Below are positions 1 to 5,053 of a stretch of DNA of 5,920 nucleotides, one piece after another. The number at the start of each line of letters is the position of its first letter. The stretch's first letter is position 1. The notes beneath the pieces were generated by a model that saw nothing but the letters and a program-made list of their open reading frames with translations, did not search any database and was not told where the DNA came from. Origin of the DNA: Clostridia bacterium (lineage in GTDB: Bacteria > Bacillota_A > Clostridia > Christensenellales > Aristaeellaceae); the NCBI GenBank assembly GCA_017509065.1, contig JAFWQM010000212.1:1-5920 (forward strand). Direction: 5' to 3'. The position numbers and the translations under genes are program-made.

Positions 1-177
1 CTCCAGGGACATGCTTTCCGGCCACAGGGAAGGCACGATGCGGTAGGATTCCACGTTGGTTTTCAGCGATGTGACCGCCATCCAGTAAACCGGGAATAGC
101 AGAAACGCAAACAAAACAGCAATGGAAACGTATTTGAACGCCGTCCCCAAAGTCTGCATTCCGCGATTGCTTTTCAT
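1..177 (-). CDS. Carbohydrate ABC transporter permease, MalG/UgpE-like (N-terminal part, cut by window edge)
   Basis: This is the second membrane subunit of a carbohydrate importer, of which only the first 59 residues are in the window. The reading frame is open from ATG at 177 to position 1. It starts MKSNRGMQTLGTAFKYVSI, continues into a hydrophobic helix (about residues 17-36), and then reads PVYWMAVTSLK. The pattern of a first helix followed by P-x-Y/W-W-x-x-x-x-S-x-K is typical of the MalG-side permease of CUT1 importers. The conserved EAA loop that contacts the ATPase would lie outside the window. A strong ribosome binding site (AAGGGGGAAG on the minus strand) lies a few bases upstream. 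The upstream permease gene stops only 15 nt away, so the two are co-transcribed and probably made in equal amounts. Family assignment rests on the short N-terminus plus operon position; the transported sugar cannot be told. Confidence 0.88.
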   Translation of the reverse strand, partial: MKSNRGMQTLGTAFKYVSIAVLFAFLLFPVYWMAVTSLKTNVESYRIVPSLWPESMSLE

Positions 178-192
178 ACGTGCTTCCCCCTT

Positions 193-1134
193 TTACTGCT
201 TTTCCCGCCGGAAAACGGCGTTGAAAAGGAACACCACCGCGATCATCACCAGCAGCCATACAGTGGTCACAGCCGCGCCGGAGCCGTAATTATTGTTGAC
301 GAAAGCTTCGTCATAGGAAAGCACCGCCAGGGTGGTGGTGGCTCCCACCGGCCCGCCGTTGGTCAGGGTGGCAAAGAGGGGATACTGCTTGAAATTCTCA
401 ATGATGCACATGGAAACCGACACGGCGATCACACTGCGCATGTACGGGATCAGAATATGGATCAGCCGGGTAAAATAGCCCGCTCCGTCGATCTTCGCGG
501 CCTCCAGGATATCCTCCGGCACGTTTTGCATGCCCGCCAGCAGCAGCAGCGTCATCAGCGGCACCTGCTTCCACAGCCCCGCGATCGTTACGCCCCAAAG
601 CGCCGTGCCCTTCCCGTTCAGCATACCGAAATCAGTGATCTTTCCGCCCGAAAACAGATTCACCAGATATTGCACCAGACCGTAAGGGTTGGCATAGATC
701 CACGCCCACAAAAGACCCGTGATTACCGTGGGGATCACCCAGGGAATCATCATCACGCTGCGCAGAAGGCGCGCGCCTTTCGGCTCCGTGTTCAGGATCA
801 GCGCCAGGGTCATGCTGATGAGAAAGGTGAGCGTTACCGTGCAGAACACGAACCATCCCGTGATCCCGATGGCGGATTGCAGCTTTCCCGCTTTCCAAAG
901 CCTGGTGTAGTTGGCAAAATCGTTCCACTCGCCGGGCCGGTTCTTGGTCAGGTTGACCAGCTTATAGCTGGTAAAGCTCATCGCCACCGAATCCACGATA
1001 GGGATCAGAATAAAGGCCGCGCACAGCACGAGAGCCGGAAGCAGCAGGCACAGGCAAAACAGCATATCCTGCCGCTTTCGGGAACGAAGGCCCAGGGAGT
1101 GATGGCGGCTTACGCCGGAAGAGGATGTACGCAT
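193..1134 (-). CDS. Carbohydrate ABC transporter permease, MalF/UgpA-like
   Basis: This is the first membrane subunit of a CUT1 carbohydrate importer, 313 residues, a normal length for the UgpA/LacF type. About six membrane helices are visible: roughly residues 25-46, 88-113, 124-146, 175-200, 232-255 and 288-308. The cytoplasmic EAA loop that docks the ATPase is clear at about residues 208-228, reading EAAKIDGAGYFTRLIHILIP and matching EAA-x3-G-x9-I-x-x-P. The frame is open back to an ATG at 1179, but I chose the ATG at 1134. AAAGGAGA sits 8 nt before it, and the extra 15 residues would be encoded through the intercistronic hairpin and do not look like membrane-protein sequence. The binding-protein gene is upstream and the second permease gene 15 nt downstream. 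Substrate specificity is not readable. Confidence 0.95.
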   Translation of the reverse strand: MRTSSSGVSRHHSLGLRSRKRQDMLFCLCLLLPALVLCAAFILIPIVDSVAMSFTSYKLVNLTKNRPGEWNDFANYTRLWKAGKLQSAIGITGWFVFCTVTLTFLISMTLALILNTEPKGARLLRSVMMIPWVIPTVITGLLWAWIYANPYGLVQYLVNLFSGGKITDFGMLNGKGTALWGVTIAGLWKQVPLMTLLLLAGMQNVPEDILEAAKIDGAGYFTRLIHILIPYMRSVIAVSVSMCIIENFKQYPLFATLTNGGPVGATTTLAVLSYDEAFVNNNYGSGAAVTTVWLLVMIAVVFLFNAVFRREKQ

Positions 1135-1142
1135 GACGGATG

Positions 1143-1150
1143 TCTCCTTT
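1143..1150 (-). promoter_or_regulatory. Ribosome binding site that decides the MalF-like permease start
   Basis: On the minus strand this reads AAAGGAGA and lies 8 nt before the ATG at 1134. No comparable site precedes the upstream in-frame ATG at 1179, which falls inside the right arm of a hairpin. It therefore favours the 313-residue product over the 328-residue one. Confidence 0.8.
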
Positions 1151-1156
1151 GAAGAA

Positions 1157-1184
1157 AAGGGGTGGCATGAAAACGCCACCCCTT
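1157..1184 (-). terminator. Intercistronic hairpin, possible attenuator or mRNA-stabilising stem
   Basis: Two perfect 10-base arms (AAGGGGTGGC at 1157-1166 and GCCACCCCTT at 1175-1184) enclose an 8-base loop. On the minus-strand transcript the stem is followed by TTCTTC, so together with the last two T of the stem there is a TTTTCTT tract. That resembles a weak intrinsic terminator. It sits between the binding-protein stop codon and the ribosome binding site of the permease gene. In many sugar importers a stem in this place leaves more binding-protein mRNA than permease mRNA, by partial termination or by blocking 3' decay. The stem is seen directly; the role is inference. Confidence 0.7.
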
Positions 1185-1201
1185 GAAAACAGCGGGTATG
1201 C

Positions 1202-2485
1202 TTATTGATCGATGTAATATTCCGCTTCGGTGATGTAGCTGTTCACCGCGTCCTCCAGGCTGGCGCCGTTCACGGTGTAGTCCAGCACCATGGTGGCCAG
1301 TTGCTTCTGTACGCTGACCATGGGGCCGATCTGGGTCTGCTTCTGCACGTGGGACACGCCCTTGGCCGCGCCTTCCAGGATGGGAGAAATCTTGCAGTCC
1401 GCCAGCGCTTCATGGGCGATAAAGGCCAATCCGATGTTATTCAGATATCCTTCCAGGTTTTCCGTGCAGGTGCAGTGCTGAATGAACAGGCTGACGGCTT
1501 CCTTCTGTCCGTCGCTCAGCCCGTCGCCGATCAGGAAGCAATGGGATTCCACCAGGGAATTGCCTTTGCCATACGTGCCCATGACCGAGGGCAGCGGCGC
1601 GGTGACGGTGAAATTGGCGGCATTGGCGTCTACTTCACCGATCTGGGCATACCCCCAGGAGGAGTCCACATAGGCGATCACGTTGCCCGCGCCGAACGCC
1701 GCGCGGTAATCCTTGAGCTTCAGGTTTTCCTGGGTGTAACCGTTGCCGATCAGATATTTGTAGAAGTCCAGCATTTCCGCCATGGCGGTGGCGTTGGGTT
1801 CCGCTTTCAGGTCCGCCAATTTGCCGTCGTCGGTGAGCAGCTGGCCGCCGAAGGCGGTTAAAATCGCATTGATGTTGGAACCGGTGGCGGGCACTTCCGC
1901 GGTCGTCAGGCCGAAGATGGTGGATACCTTGCCGCCGTCCTTATAGAAATCAGCCAGAGTTTCGATCCAGGTTTTCAGGCCGTCCAGGGTATCGGGGAAC
2001 GCGGCGGCGTCCATTCCGGCGGCTCCCACCAGATCCTTGTTGATGAACACCACGGAATTGGTGTAATAATGGGGCACGGCGTAAACGCCGTCCTTGTAAT
2101 ACATCTGATCCAGCACGTAATCGTAGTAACCGGCATAGAAACCGGCGTCGATCACGTCTTTAGGCTGCTGGATGAATTCGCCCTCCACCAGCGCGGGGAT
2201 CCAGCTCACTTCGCCTAAGATCAAATCCACGCTCATGCCGGAGCCCAGATCGTTGGTGAAGGTCTGGATCATGCTGTTATAGTCCACCGTAACGCATTCC
2301 ACCGTGACCCAGGGATTCTTTTCTTCAAAGGAAGCGACGGTATCCTTCCACCAATCCGCCTTGGCGGTTTCGGACAAAGCGTAGTTGTAGAAACGGATGG
2401 TAACGGGCTCCTTTTCTTCCGCCCAAGCAGCGCAGGCGGAAAGAAGCAGCAAAGCCGCAAGCAGCAGAGCGATCGTTTTTTTCAT
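1202..2485 (-). CDS. Extracellular carbohydrate-binding lipoprotein of an ABC importer (family 1 solute-binding protein)
   Basis: This protein captures the sugar outside the cell and delivers it to the two permeases encoded downstream. It has 427 residues, normal for family 1 solute-binding proteins (MalE/UgpB type). The N-terminus MKKTIALLLAALLLLSAC is a lipoprotein signal: two lysines, a hydrophobic core and an LSAC lipobox, which puts the lipidated cysteine at residue 18. The following AAWAEE could also be cut by signal peptidase I, so anchoring is likely but not certain. The mature part starts with a beta strand (VTIRFYNYA), followed by a region of the form W-x-x-x-x-x-x-F-E-x-x-N-P-x-V-x-V and later GVYAVPHYYTNSVVFINKDL, both characteristic of the family. 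The frame opens back to 2551, but ATG 2485 has GGGAGGAA just upstream and gives the signal peptide directly. Ligand identity cannot be read from the sequence. Confidence 0.95.
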   Translation of the reverse strand: MKKTIALLLAALLLLSACAAWAEEKEPVTIRFYNYALSETAKADWWKDTVASFEEKNPWVTVECVTVDYNSMIQTFTNDLGSGMSVDLILGEVSWIPALVEGEFIQQPKDVIDAGFYAGYYDYVLDQMYYKDGVYAVPHYYTNSVVFINKDLVGAAGMDAAAFPDTLDGLKTWIETLADFYKDGGKVSTIFGLTTAEVPATGSNINAILTAFGGQLLTDDGKLADLKAEPNATAMAEMLDFYKYLIGNGYTQENLKLKDYRAAFGAGNVIAYVDSSWGYAQIGEVDANAANFTVTAPLPSVMGTYGKGNSLVESHCFLIGDGLSDGQKEAVSLFIQHCTCTENLEGYLNNIGLAFIAHEALADCKISPILEGAAKGVSHVQKQTQIGPMVSVQKQLATMVLDYTVNGASLEDAVNSYITEAEYYIDQ

Positions 2486-2529
2486 GGATTCTTCCTCCCT
2501 TTCTATTTCGAGCGTCCTTTGCAGTACGC

Positions 2530-2541
2530 ATCGGTTCCGAT
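2530..2541. promoter_or_regulatory. Small interrupted palindrome in the importer leader
   Basis: ATCGG-TT-CCGAT is a two-sided 5-bp palindrome about 20-30 nt downstream of the predicted importer transcription start. Its 2-base centre is too small for a useful RNA hairpin, so if functional it would be a protein-binding site. It could be chance; no second copy is seen in the window. Confidence 0.2.
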
Positions 2542-2551
2542 TCCTTGTCAA

Positions 2552-2571
2552 TATAAATACGTGTGTATATT
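2552..2571. promoter_or_regulatory. Operator-like imperfect palindrome over the importer -10 box and start site
   Basis: The stretch TATAAATACGTGTGTATATT resembles the perfect palindrome at 2799-2818. The right half (TGTGTATATT) matches 9 of 10 bases, and the left half 6 of 10. It covers most of the -10 box and the predicted transcription start, where a bound repressor would block polymerase. The regulator is unknown; no regulator gene for it is present in the window. Confidence 0.45.
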
Positions 2572-2595
2572 ATCATGCTTTTTTTCTCCTGTCAA
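2567..2595 (-). promoter_or_regulatory. Predicted promoter of the sugar importer operon
   Basis: On the minus strand TTGACA (2595-2590) is followed by a 17-base spacer and TAATAT (2572-2567), with a TG one base before the -10 box giving an extended -10. The spacer contains a run of seven A. Transcription would start near 2560, leaving a leader of roughly 75 nt before the binding-protein ATG. Position, spacing and boxes all fit a housekeeping-sigma promoter. Confidence 0.8.
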
Positions 2596-2766
2596 GGGCT
2601 TTTTCGTTTTTCTGAAAATCAATTGTGTTTTGGCGCTCTCGGTGCAGATGATCCTTTTGGAATATAGCTCGGACTTCTTATCTGAAATGAACAATTTTTA
2701 TGAATAAGGAAAACAATCTGCTCGGAATTAGATTATAATATGAGCTGATTCCTGAGTTCTTGATCC

Positions 2767-2794
2767 TTTACCAGATCAGTTCTTCTTTTATTAT
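2767..2794 (+). promoter_or_regulatory. Possible orphan plus-strand promoter
   Basis: TTTACC (2767-2772), a 16-base spacer and TATTAT (2789-2794) form a moderate promoter pointing right. Transcription would start near 2801, inside the perfect palindrome at 2799-2818. No plus-strand gene follows for more than 500 bases, so if real it drives nothing visible or a gene that has been lost. In AT-rich DNA such matches arise easily. Confidence 0.3.
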
Positions 2795-2798
2795 TTTG

Positions 2799-2818
2799 GA
2801 TATACACATGTGTATATC
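2799..2818. promoter_or_regulatory. Perfect 20-bp palindrome, putative operator
   Basis: GATATACACATGTGTATATC equals its own reverse complement over all 20 bases with no spacer. It lies about 240 bp upstream of the importer start site and shares its right half with the imperfect palindrome over that promoter. A perfect palindrome of this length suggests a binding site for a dimeric regulator; pairing with the downstream copy could allow DNA looping. It also overlaps the start of the possible orphan promoter. Which protein binds is not known. Confidence 0.55.
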
Positions 2819-2841
2819 ATCATTTATACTGTTTTGAACTT

Positions 2842-2870
2842 GATTCTATTTGTTTGACCCAATTAGAATC
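2842..2870. repeat. Inverted repeat with 7-bp arms
   Basis: GATTCTA (2842-2848) and TAGAATC (2864-2870) are exact reverse complements separated by 15 bases, and a further TTG/CAA pairing inside could extend the stem after one mismatch. It is AT-rich and has no T-tract suited to a terminator. It lies about 40 bases beyond the end of the recombinase remnant. Role unknown. Confidence 0.3.
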
Positions 2871-2909
2871 TTGTTGAAATCCATGAAAGCAACTGTCATA
2901 TGAAAGGCA

Positions 2910-3251
2910 TCATATCCAGTACCTGTCAGTAGATGAAAAACAGGAATGCCCCATAAGCTGCTTAATATACAGTACATCTGTTCCGGCTTCCAGCGCGTGT
3001 GTGGCAAAACAATGCCGTAACGTGTGCACGGTTCCGGGTTCAGTGATTCCAGCCTCAGCCTTGTATTTGTTGAATATCGTTTCTATCCGGCCGGGCATGA
3101 GATGGCGTCCCTTATCCCATCTGTTGGGAAATAGGTAATGCTCCGGACTGGATGGTTTAAAAATCTTCCAGTAACGTCTTAATGCATCTAAACCAATTTG
3201 GGAAAGAATGGTGTATCTGTAATAATATGTATGATAGATAGTTGTCGTGTT
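2910..3251 (-). pseudogene. Tyrosine recombinase/integrase remnant (C-terminal catalytic part only)
   Basis: The open frame spans about 113 codons with no convincing start. The recognisable homology runs from RYTILSQIGLDALRRYW (about 3218) to the stop at 2910, roughly 100 residues. An intact enzyme of this family has about 300, so the N-terminal core-binding domain and the first catalytic arginine are missing. The late catalytic features remain: H-x-L-R in HTLRHCFATH, the GH of IKQLMGHS, and a tyrosine in STDRYW at the nucleophile position. The frame ends two codons after that tyrosine, earlier than usual. ATG at 3098 gives a 62-residue frame but begins inside the catalytic domain. The upstream residues (TTTIYHTYYY) do not look like integrase. 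This is a broken, almost surely inactive gene left by a mobile element. Confidence 0.85.
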
Positions 3252-3281
3252 TTATCCCGCAAAATCTTTTTCCAGAGGGTA

Positions 3282-3310
3282 TTGACATATACATCGCACG
3301 GCGATATAAT
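3282..3310 (+). promoter_or_regulatory. Consensus promoter of the PadR operon
   Basis: TTGACA (3282-3287) and TATAAT (3305-3310) are exact consensus boxes with a 17-base spacer. The predicted start is near 3317, about 47 nt before the PadR start codon. A promoter this strong usually needs a repressor, and the surrounding CGATATA-type repeats together with the first gene supply an obvious candidate. Confidence 0.92.
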
Positions 3311-3343
3311 CTAAACACGATATATCGTTCATCGTTATATCGC
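3301..3343. promoter_or_regulatory. Nested inverted repeats, putative PadR autoregulatory operator
   Basis: A perfect 12-bp palindrome ACGATATATCGT (3317-3328) sits at the predicted transcription start. It is flanked by an outer inverted pair, GCGATATAA (3301-3309) and TTATATCGC (3335-3343), centred on nearly the same point. This yields two CGATATA half-sites (3302, 3318) and two TATATCG half-sites (3321, 3336) at 15-16 bp spacing, overlapping the -10 box and the start. PadR repressors commonly bind AT-rich inverted repeats at their own promoters. The repeats are seen directly; binding by this PadR is inference. Confidence 0.75.
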
Positions 3344-3363
3344 GACACTATGGAGGTGAGGTT

Positions 3364-3678
3364 ATGGCGGAGGGATTCGCGCTTACAGAAGCGACCTATT
3401 ACATTCTTCTGTCACTGGTCAGGCCGCGGCACGGCTACGGCATCATGCAACTGACGGAGGAACTGTCCGGCGGACGGGTTCACCTGGCAGCTGGCACGCT
3501 GTACGGCGCGCTGAACGCACTGAGCACGAAGGGCTGGATCATCCAGCTTCCATCCGATGAGGACAGCAGGAGGAAGGAATACCGACTGACGGAAAAAGGC
3601 CTTCAGGTCCTGCGCGTCGAGGTGGAAAGGCTTCGGGAACTGGCAGACAATGGTGAGAGGATACTGCGGGAGGAATGA
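3364..3678 (+). CDS. PadR-family transcriptional repressor
   Basis: This 104-residue DNA-binding protein is a small PadR of the kind that releases DNA when it binds a ligand, often a phenolic, drug or other toxic compound. It contains the family's winged helix-turn-helix: LTEATYYILLSLV then RHGYGIMQ (about residues 7-28), recognition region GTLYGALNALSTKGWI (about 44-59) and wing RRKEYRLTEKG (about 69-79). A C-terminal helix (about 80-104) probably makes the dimer contact. The start at 3364 is supported by GGAGG at 3352-3356, 7 nt upstream. It is the first gene behind a consensus promoter with nested repeats, so autoregulation is likely. The stop overlaps an ATG of the next gene, suggesting coupled expression. 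The ligand is unknown. Confidence 0.95.
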   Translation: MAEGFALTEATYYILLSLVRPRHGYGIMQLTEELSGGRVHLAAGTLYGALNALSTKGWIIQLPSDEDSRRKEYRLTEKGLQVLRVEVERLRELADNGERILREE

Positions 3679-3680
3679 GC

Positions 3681-4187
3681 ATGGAAAACAGGAAAACCAT
3701 CAGGAAATGGTTCTGGGTCTGGGATTTTGAAAAGGAAGAAGACTGGCTGAACGAGATGGCGATGAACGGATGGGTGCTGGAAAGCGTCGGGTTCTGTACC
3801 TATCATTTTCTACGCTGCGAGCCGGGCGAATACAGCGTTCGCCTGGAGATGCATCCATATGACGAGTCTTACATATCGTTCATGAAAGATACCGGCGCGG
3901 AATATGTAGGTCGGATGGTTATGTGGATCTACTTCCGCAAAAAGACGGCGGACGGGCCTTTCGACCTGTTTTCCGATATCGACTCGCGTATCGGCCATCT
4001 GGACAAAATTGGTAAATTTCTAAGCGTGCTCGGCGGGGCCAATCTGCTGATCGGCGTTGCCAACACGTACAATCCGTCCCATCTCGGGTGGATCAATCTG
4101 CTCTGTGCAACCCTGCTCATGTATGCGCTGGGCCGGATCCACGGCAAAAAGGAAGCCCTGGAGAGGGAACGGCTGCTGCATGAGTAA
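3681..4187 (+). CDS. DUF2812 domain-containing membrane protein
   Basis: The function is unknown. The protein has 168 residues. The N-terminal soluble part carries hallmark DUF2812 patterns: WFWVWDFEKEEDWLNEMA followed by a GW pair (about residues 10-31), then EYVGRMVMWIYFRKK (about 73-87) and DLFSDIDSRIGHLDKI. Two hydrophobic segments follow, about 110-126 and 130-147, and a charged tail KKEALERERLLHE ends it. The layout suggests a cytoplasmic domain anchored by a C-terminal hairpin. An ATG at 3675 overlaps the PadR stop, but it is only 1-2 nt after the GGGAGG ribosome binding site. ATG 3681 is 7 nt from it and preferred. DUF2812 genes often sit directly after PadR genes in Firmicutes, so the protein is probably the main target of the repressor and may sense or respond to envelope stress (inference). 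Confidence 0.9.
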   Translation: MENRKTIRKWFWVWDFEKEEDWLNEMAMNGWVLESVGFCTYHFLRCEPGEYSVRLEMHPYDESYISFMKDTGAEYVGRMVMWIYFRKKTADGPFDLFSDIDSRIGHLDKIGKFLSVLGGANLLIGVANTYNPSHLGWINLLCATLLMYALGRIHGKKEALERERLLHE

Positions 4188-4229
4188 ACAGGGAGCAATA
4201 AATGGGAAAAACAAAGGGAGATGACTTGC

Positions 4230-4493
4230 ATGGTGAACACTTTTGCTTTTTTGAGCGCCGCATTGCCCTGGATTGCCATGGCGCTATTGCTTGCGATCTT
4301 CTCTGTGAGAGAGACGGGCAGGAAAAAGGATCAGGAAAAACAGATGGACTACGGTTCTGAAGGCATGGCTTTGGGCGTGTGTCTTGGAGTCGCAATTTCG
4401 ACAGCCATTCACATCAATGTCGGCATTGGTATGATGGCAGGGATGGTACTGGGGCTTCTCATCGGATCGGAGATAAAGAAAAAGGATGAATGA
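4230..4493 (+). CDS. Small glycine-rich two-helix membrane protein
   Basis: I do not recognise a named family with confidence. The 87-residue product has a hydrophobic helix at about residues 3-25 and a charged, basic linker RETGRKKDQEKQ (about 27-38). A second, longer hydrophobic region at about 44-80 is rich in glycine at regular intervals (GMALGVCLGVAI, GIGMMAGMVLGLLIG), and the tail KKKDE follows. The glycine spacing resembles glycine-zipper packing, suited to oligomerisation in the membrane. Similar small proteins are common as hypotheticals in Clostridia. ATG 4221 directly abuts GGGAG; ATG 4230 is 9 nt downstream and is the better start. It lies 42 nt after the DUF2812 gene and its end overlaps or abuts the acetyltransferase gene. 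A membrane partner of the DUF2812 protein is possible but unproven. Confidence 0.82.
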   Translation: MVNTFAFLSAALPWIAMALLLAIFSVRETGRKKDQEKQMDYGSEGMALGVCLGVAISTAIHINVGIGMMAGMVLGLLIGSEIKKKDE

Positions 4494-4500
4494 AAGCAAT

Positions 4501-5025
4501 ATGAAGCTGATCGAGCCGGCAACAGAATACACCAGGCAAATTATGGCATATCGAAAAGAGTTTCTTGATTGTGGCGATTCAATGGATGGCACAGGCGCGC
4601 TCAGACGAATGGATAATCCGCAGGTCTGGATAGAGCATGCAAACCGGTGCAAAGATCCCCTTACGGTTCCCCAGGGACTGGTCCCGGCGACACAGTATAT
4701 GCTTGTTCGGGAAGAGGATCAGAAAATTGTCGGCATGATACAAATCAGACATTTTTTTAATCCCTATTTGGAAAAGTACGGCGGCCATATCGGTTATTCT
4801 GTCGCGCCGAGTGAACGGCGCAAAGGATACGCAGCATTGATGCTGAAAAAGGTGTTGCCAAAATGCAGAGAACTTGGAATTGCCAAAGTACTGATTACCT
4901 GCATCAGCGGCAATGAGGGCAGCAAAAGAACCATCCTGAAAAACGGCGGCGTTTACGAATCCTCTGTGTATGAACCGGAGGAAGGTGTCTGCCTGGAGAG
5001 ATATTGGATCGATCTTTCCAGGTAA
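4501..5025 (+). CDS. GNAT-family N-acetyltransferase (COG3981-like)
   Basis: This enzyme transfers an acetyl group from acetyl-CoA to an unidentified acceptor. It has 174 residues from this start. The N-terminus MKLIEPATEY and the segment EFLDCGDSMDGTGAL resemble the COG3981 type of predicted acetyltransferase. The acetyl-CoA loop is clear as VAPSERRKGYAALMLKKVL (GNAT motif A, R/Q-x-x-G-x-A form), preceded by GHIGYS. The C-terminal ITCISGNEGSKRTILKNGG is the typical second core motif with N and a KNGG turn. An in-frame ATG at 4486 would add MNESN and overlap the previous gene by 8 nt, but AAAGG abuts it. For ATG 4501 the same AAGGA lies about 14 nt away. Neither has an ideal site, so translation may be coupled to the upstream stop at 4493. 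Acceptor could be a small molecule, antibiotic or protein. Confidence 0.9.
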   Translation: MKLIEPATEYTRQIMAYRKEFLDCGDSMDGTGALRRMDNPQVWIEHANRCKDPLTVPQGLVPATQYMLVREEDQKIVGMIQIRHFFNPYLEKYGGHIGYSVAPSERRKGYAALMLKKVLPKCRELGIAKVLITCISGNEGSKRTILKNGGVYESSVYEPEEGVCLERYWIDLSR

Positions 5026-5053
5026 CAACTCCGTTTTATGGTGAGGTGCATCT

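Larger units (their letters stand above)
2486..2909. other. AT-rich intergenic region without a supported gene
   Basis: Apart from the importer leader and promoter, the palindromes and the weak hairpin listed separately, no protein-coding frame here looks real. Open frames are short, lack ribosome binding sites and have no recognisable motif. No RNA gene or strong terminator was recognised. Base composition is visibly more AT-rich than the genes on either side, consistent with regulatory DNA and decayed sequence. Confidence 0.6.

Noticed and set aside
457..1152. Plus-strand 231-codon open frame
   Set aside because: It is antisense to the MalF-like permease, rich in R, H and Q as expected of a shadow frame of a hydrophobic protein, and has no domain.
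1205..1861. Plus-strand 218-codon open frame
   Set aside because: It is antisense to the binding-protein gene; its composition and lack of motifs fit a shadow frame.
2701..2739. 12-codon open frame MNKENNLLGIRL in the AT-rich gap
   Set aside because: There is no ribosome binding site, no promoter at suitable distance and no known leader-peptide pattern; chance in AT-rich DNA is sufficient.
2730..2745. TATAAT-like boxes on both strands in the gap
   Set aside because: Neither has an acceptable -35 box 16-18 bp upstream, so I do not call a promoter.
2486..3363. CRISPR array, tRNA, riboswitch or attachment-site core in the intergenic and remnant region
   Set aside because: No repeated spacer-length units, cloverleaf or recognisable riboswitch core was seen, and no direct-repeat pair that would define element ends could be found by eye.
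4202..4360. Plus-strand small frame beginning MGKTKGDDLHGEHF
   Set aside because: It has a moderate upstream GGGAG, but overlaps the small membrane protein in another frame, and its cysteine- and charge-rich sequence looks like a frame shadow; the membrane protein's helices are far more convincing.
4284..4652. Minus-strand 122-codon open frame
   Set aside because: It crosses two well-supported plus-strand genes and has no ribosome binding site or family signal.
4579..5028. Minus-strand 149-codon open frame
   Set aside because: It is the reverse shadow of the GNAT gene, whose motifs are unambiguous on the plus strand.
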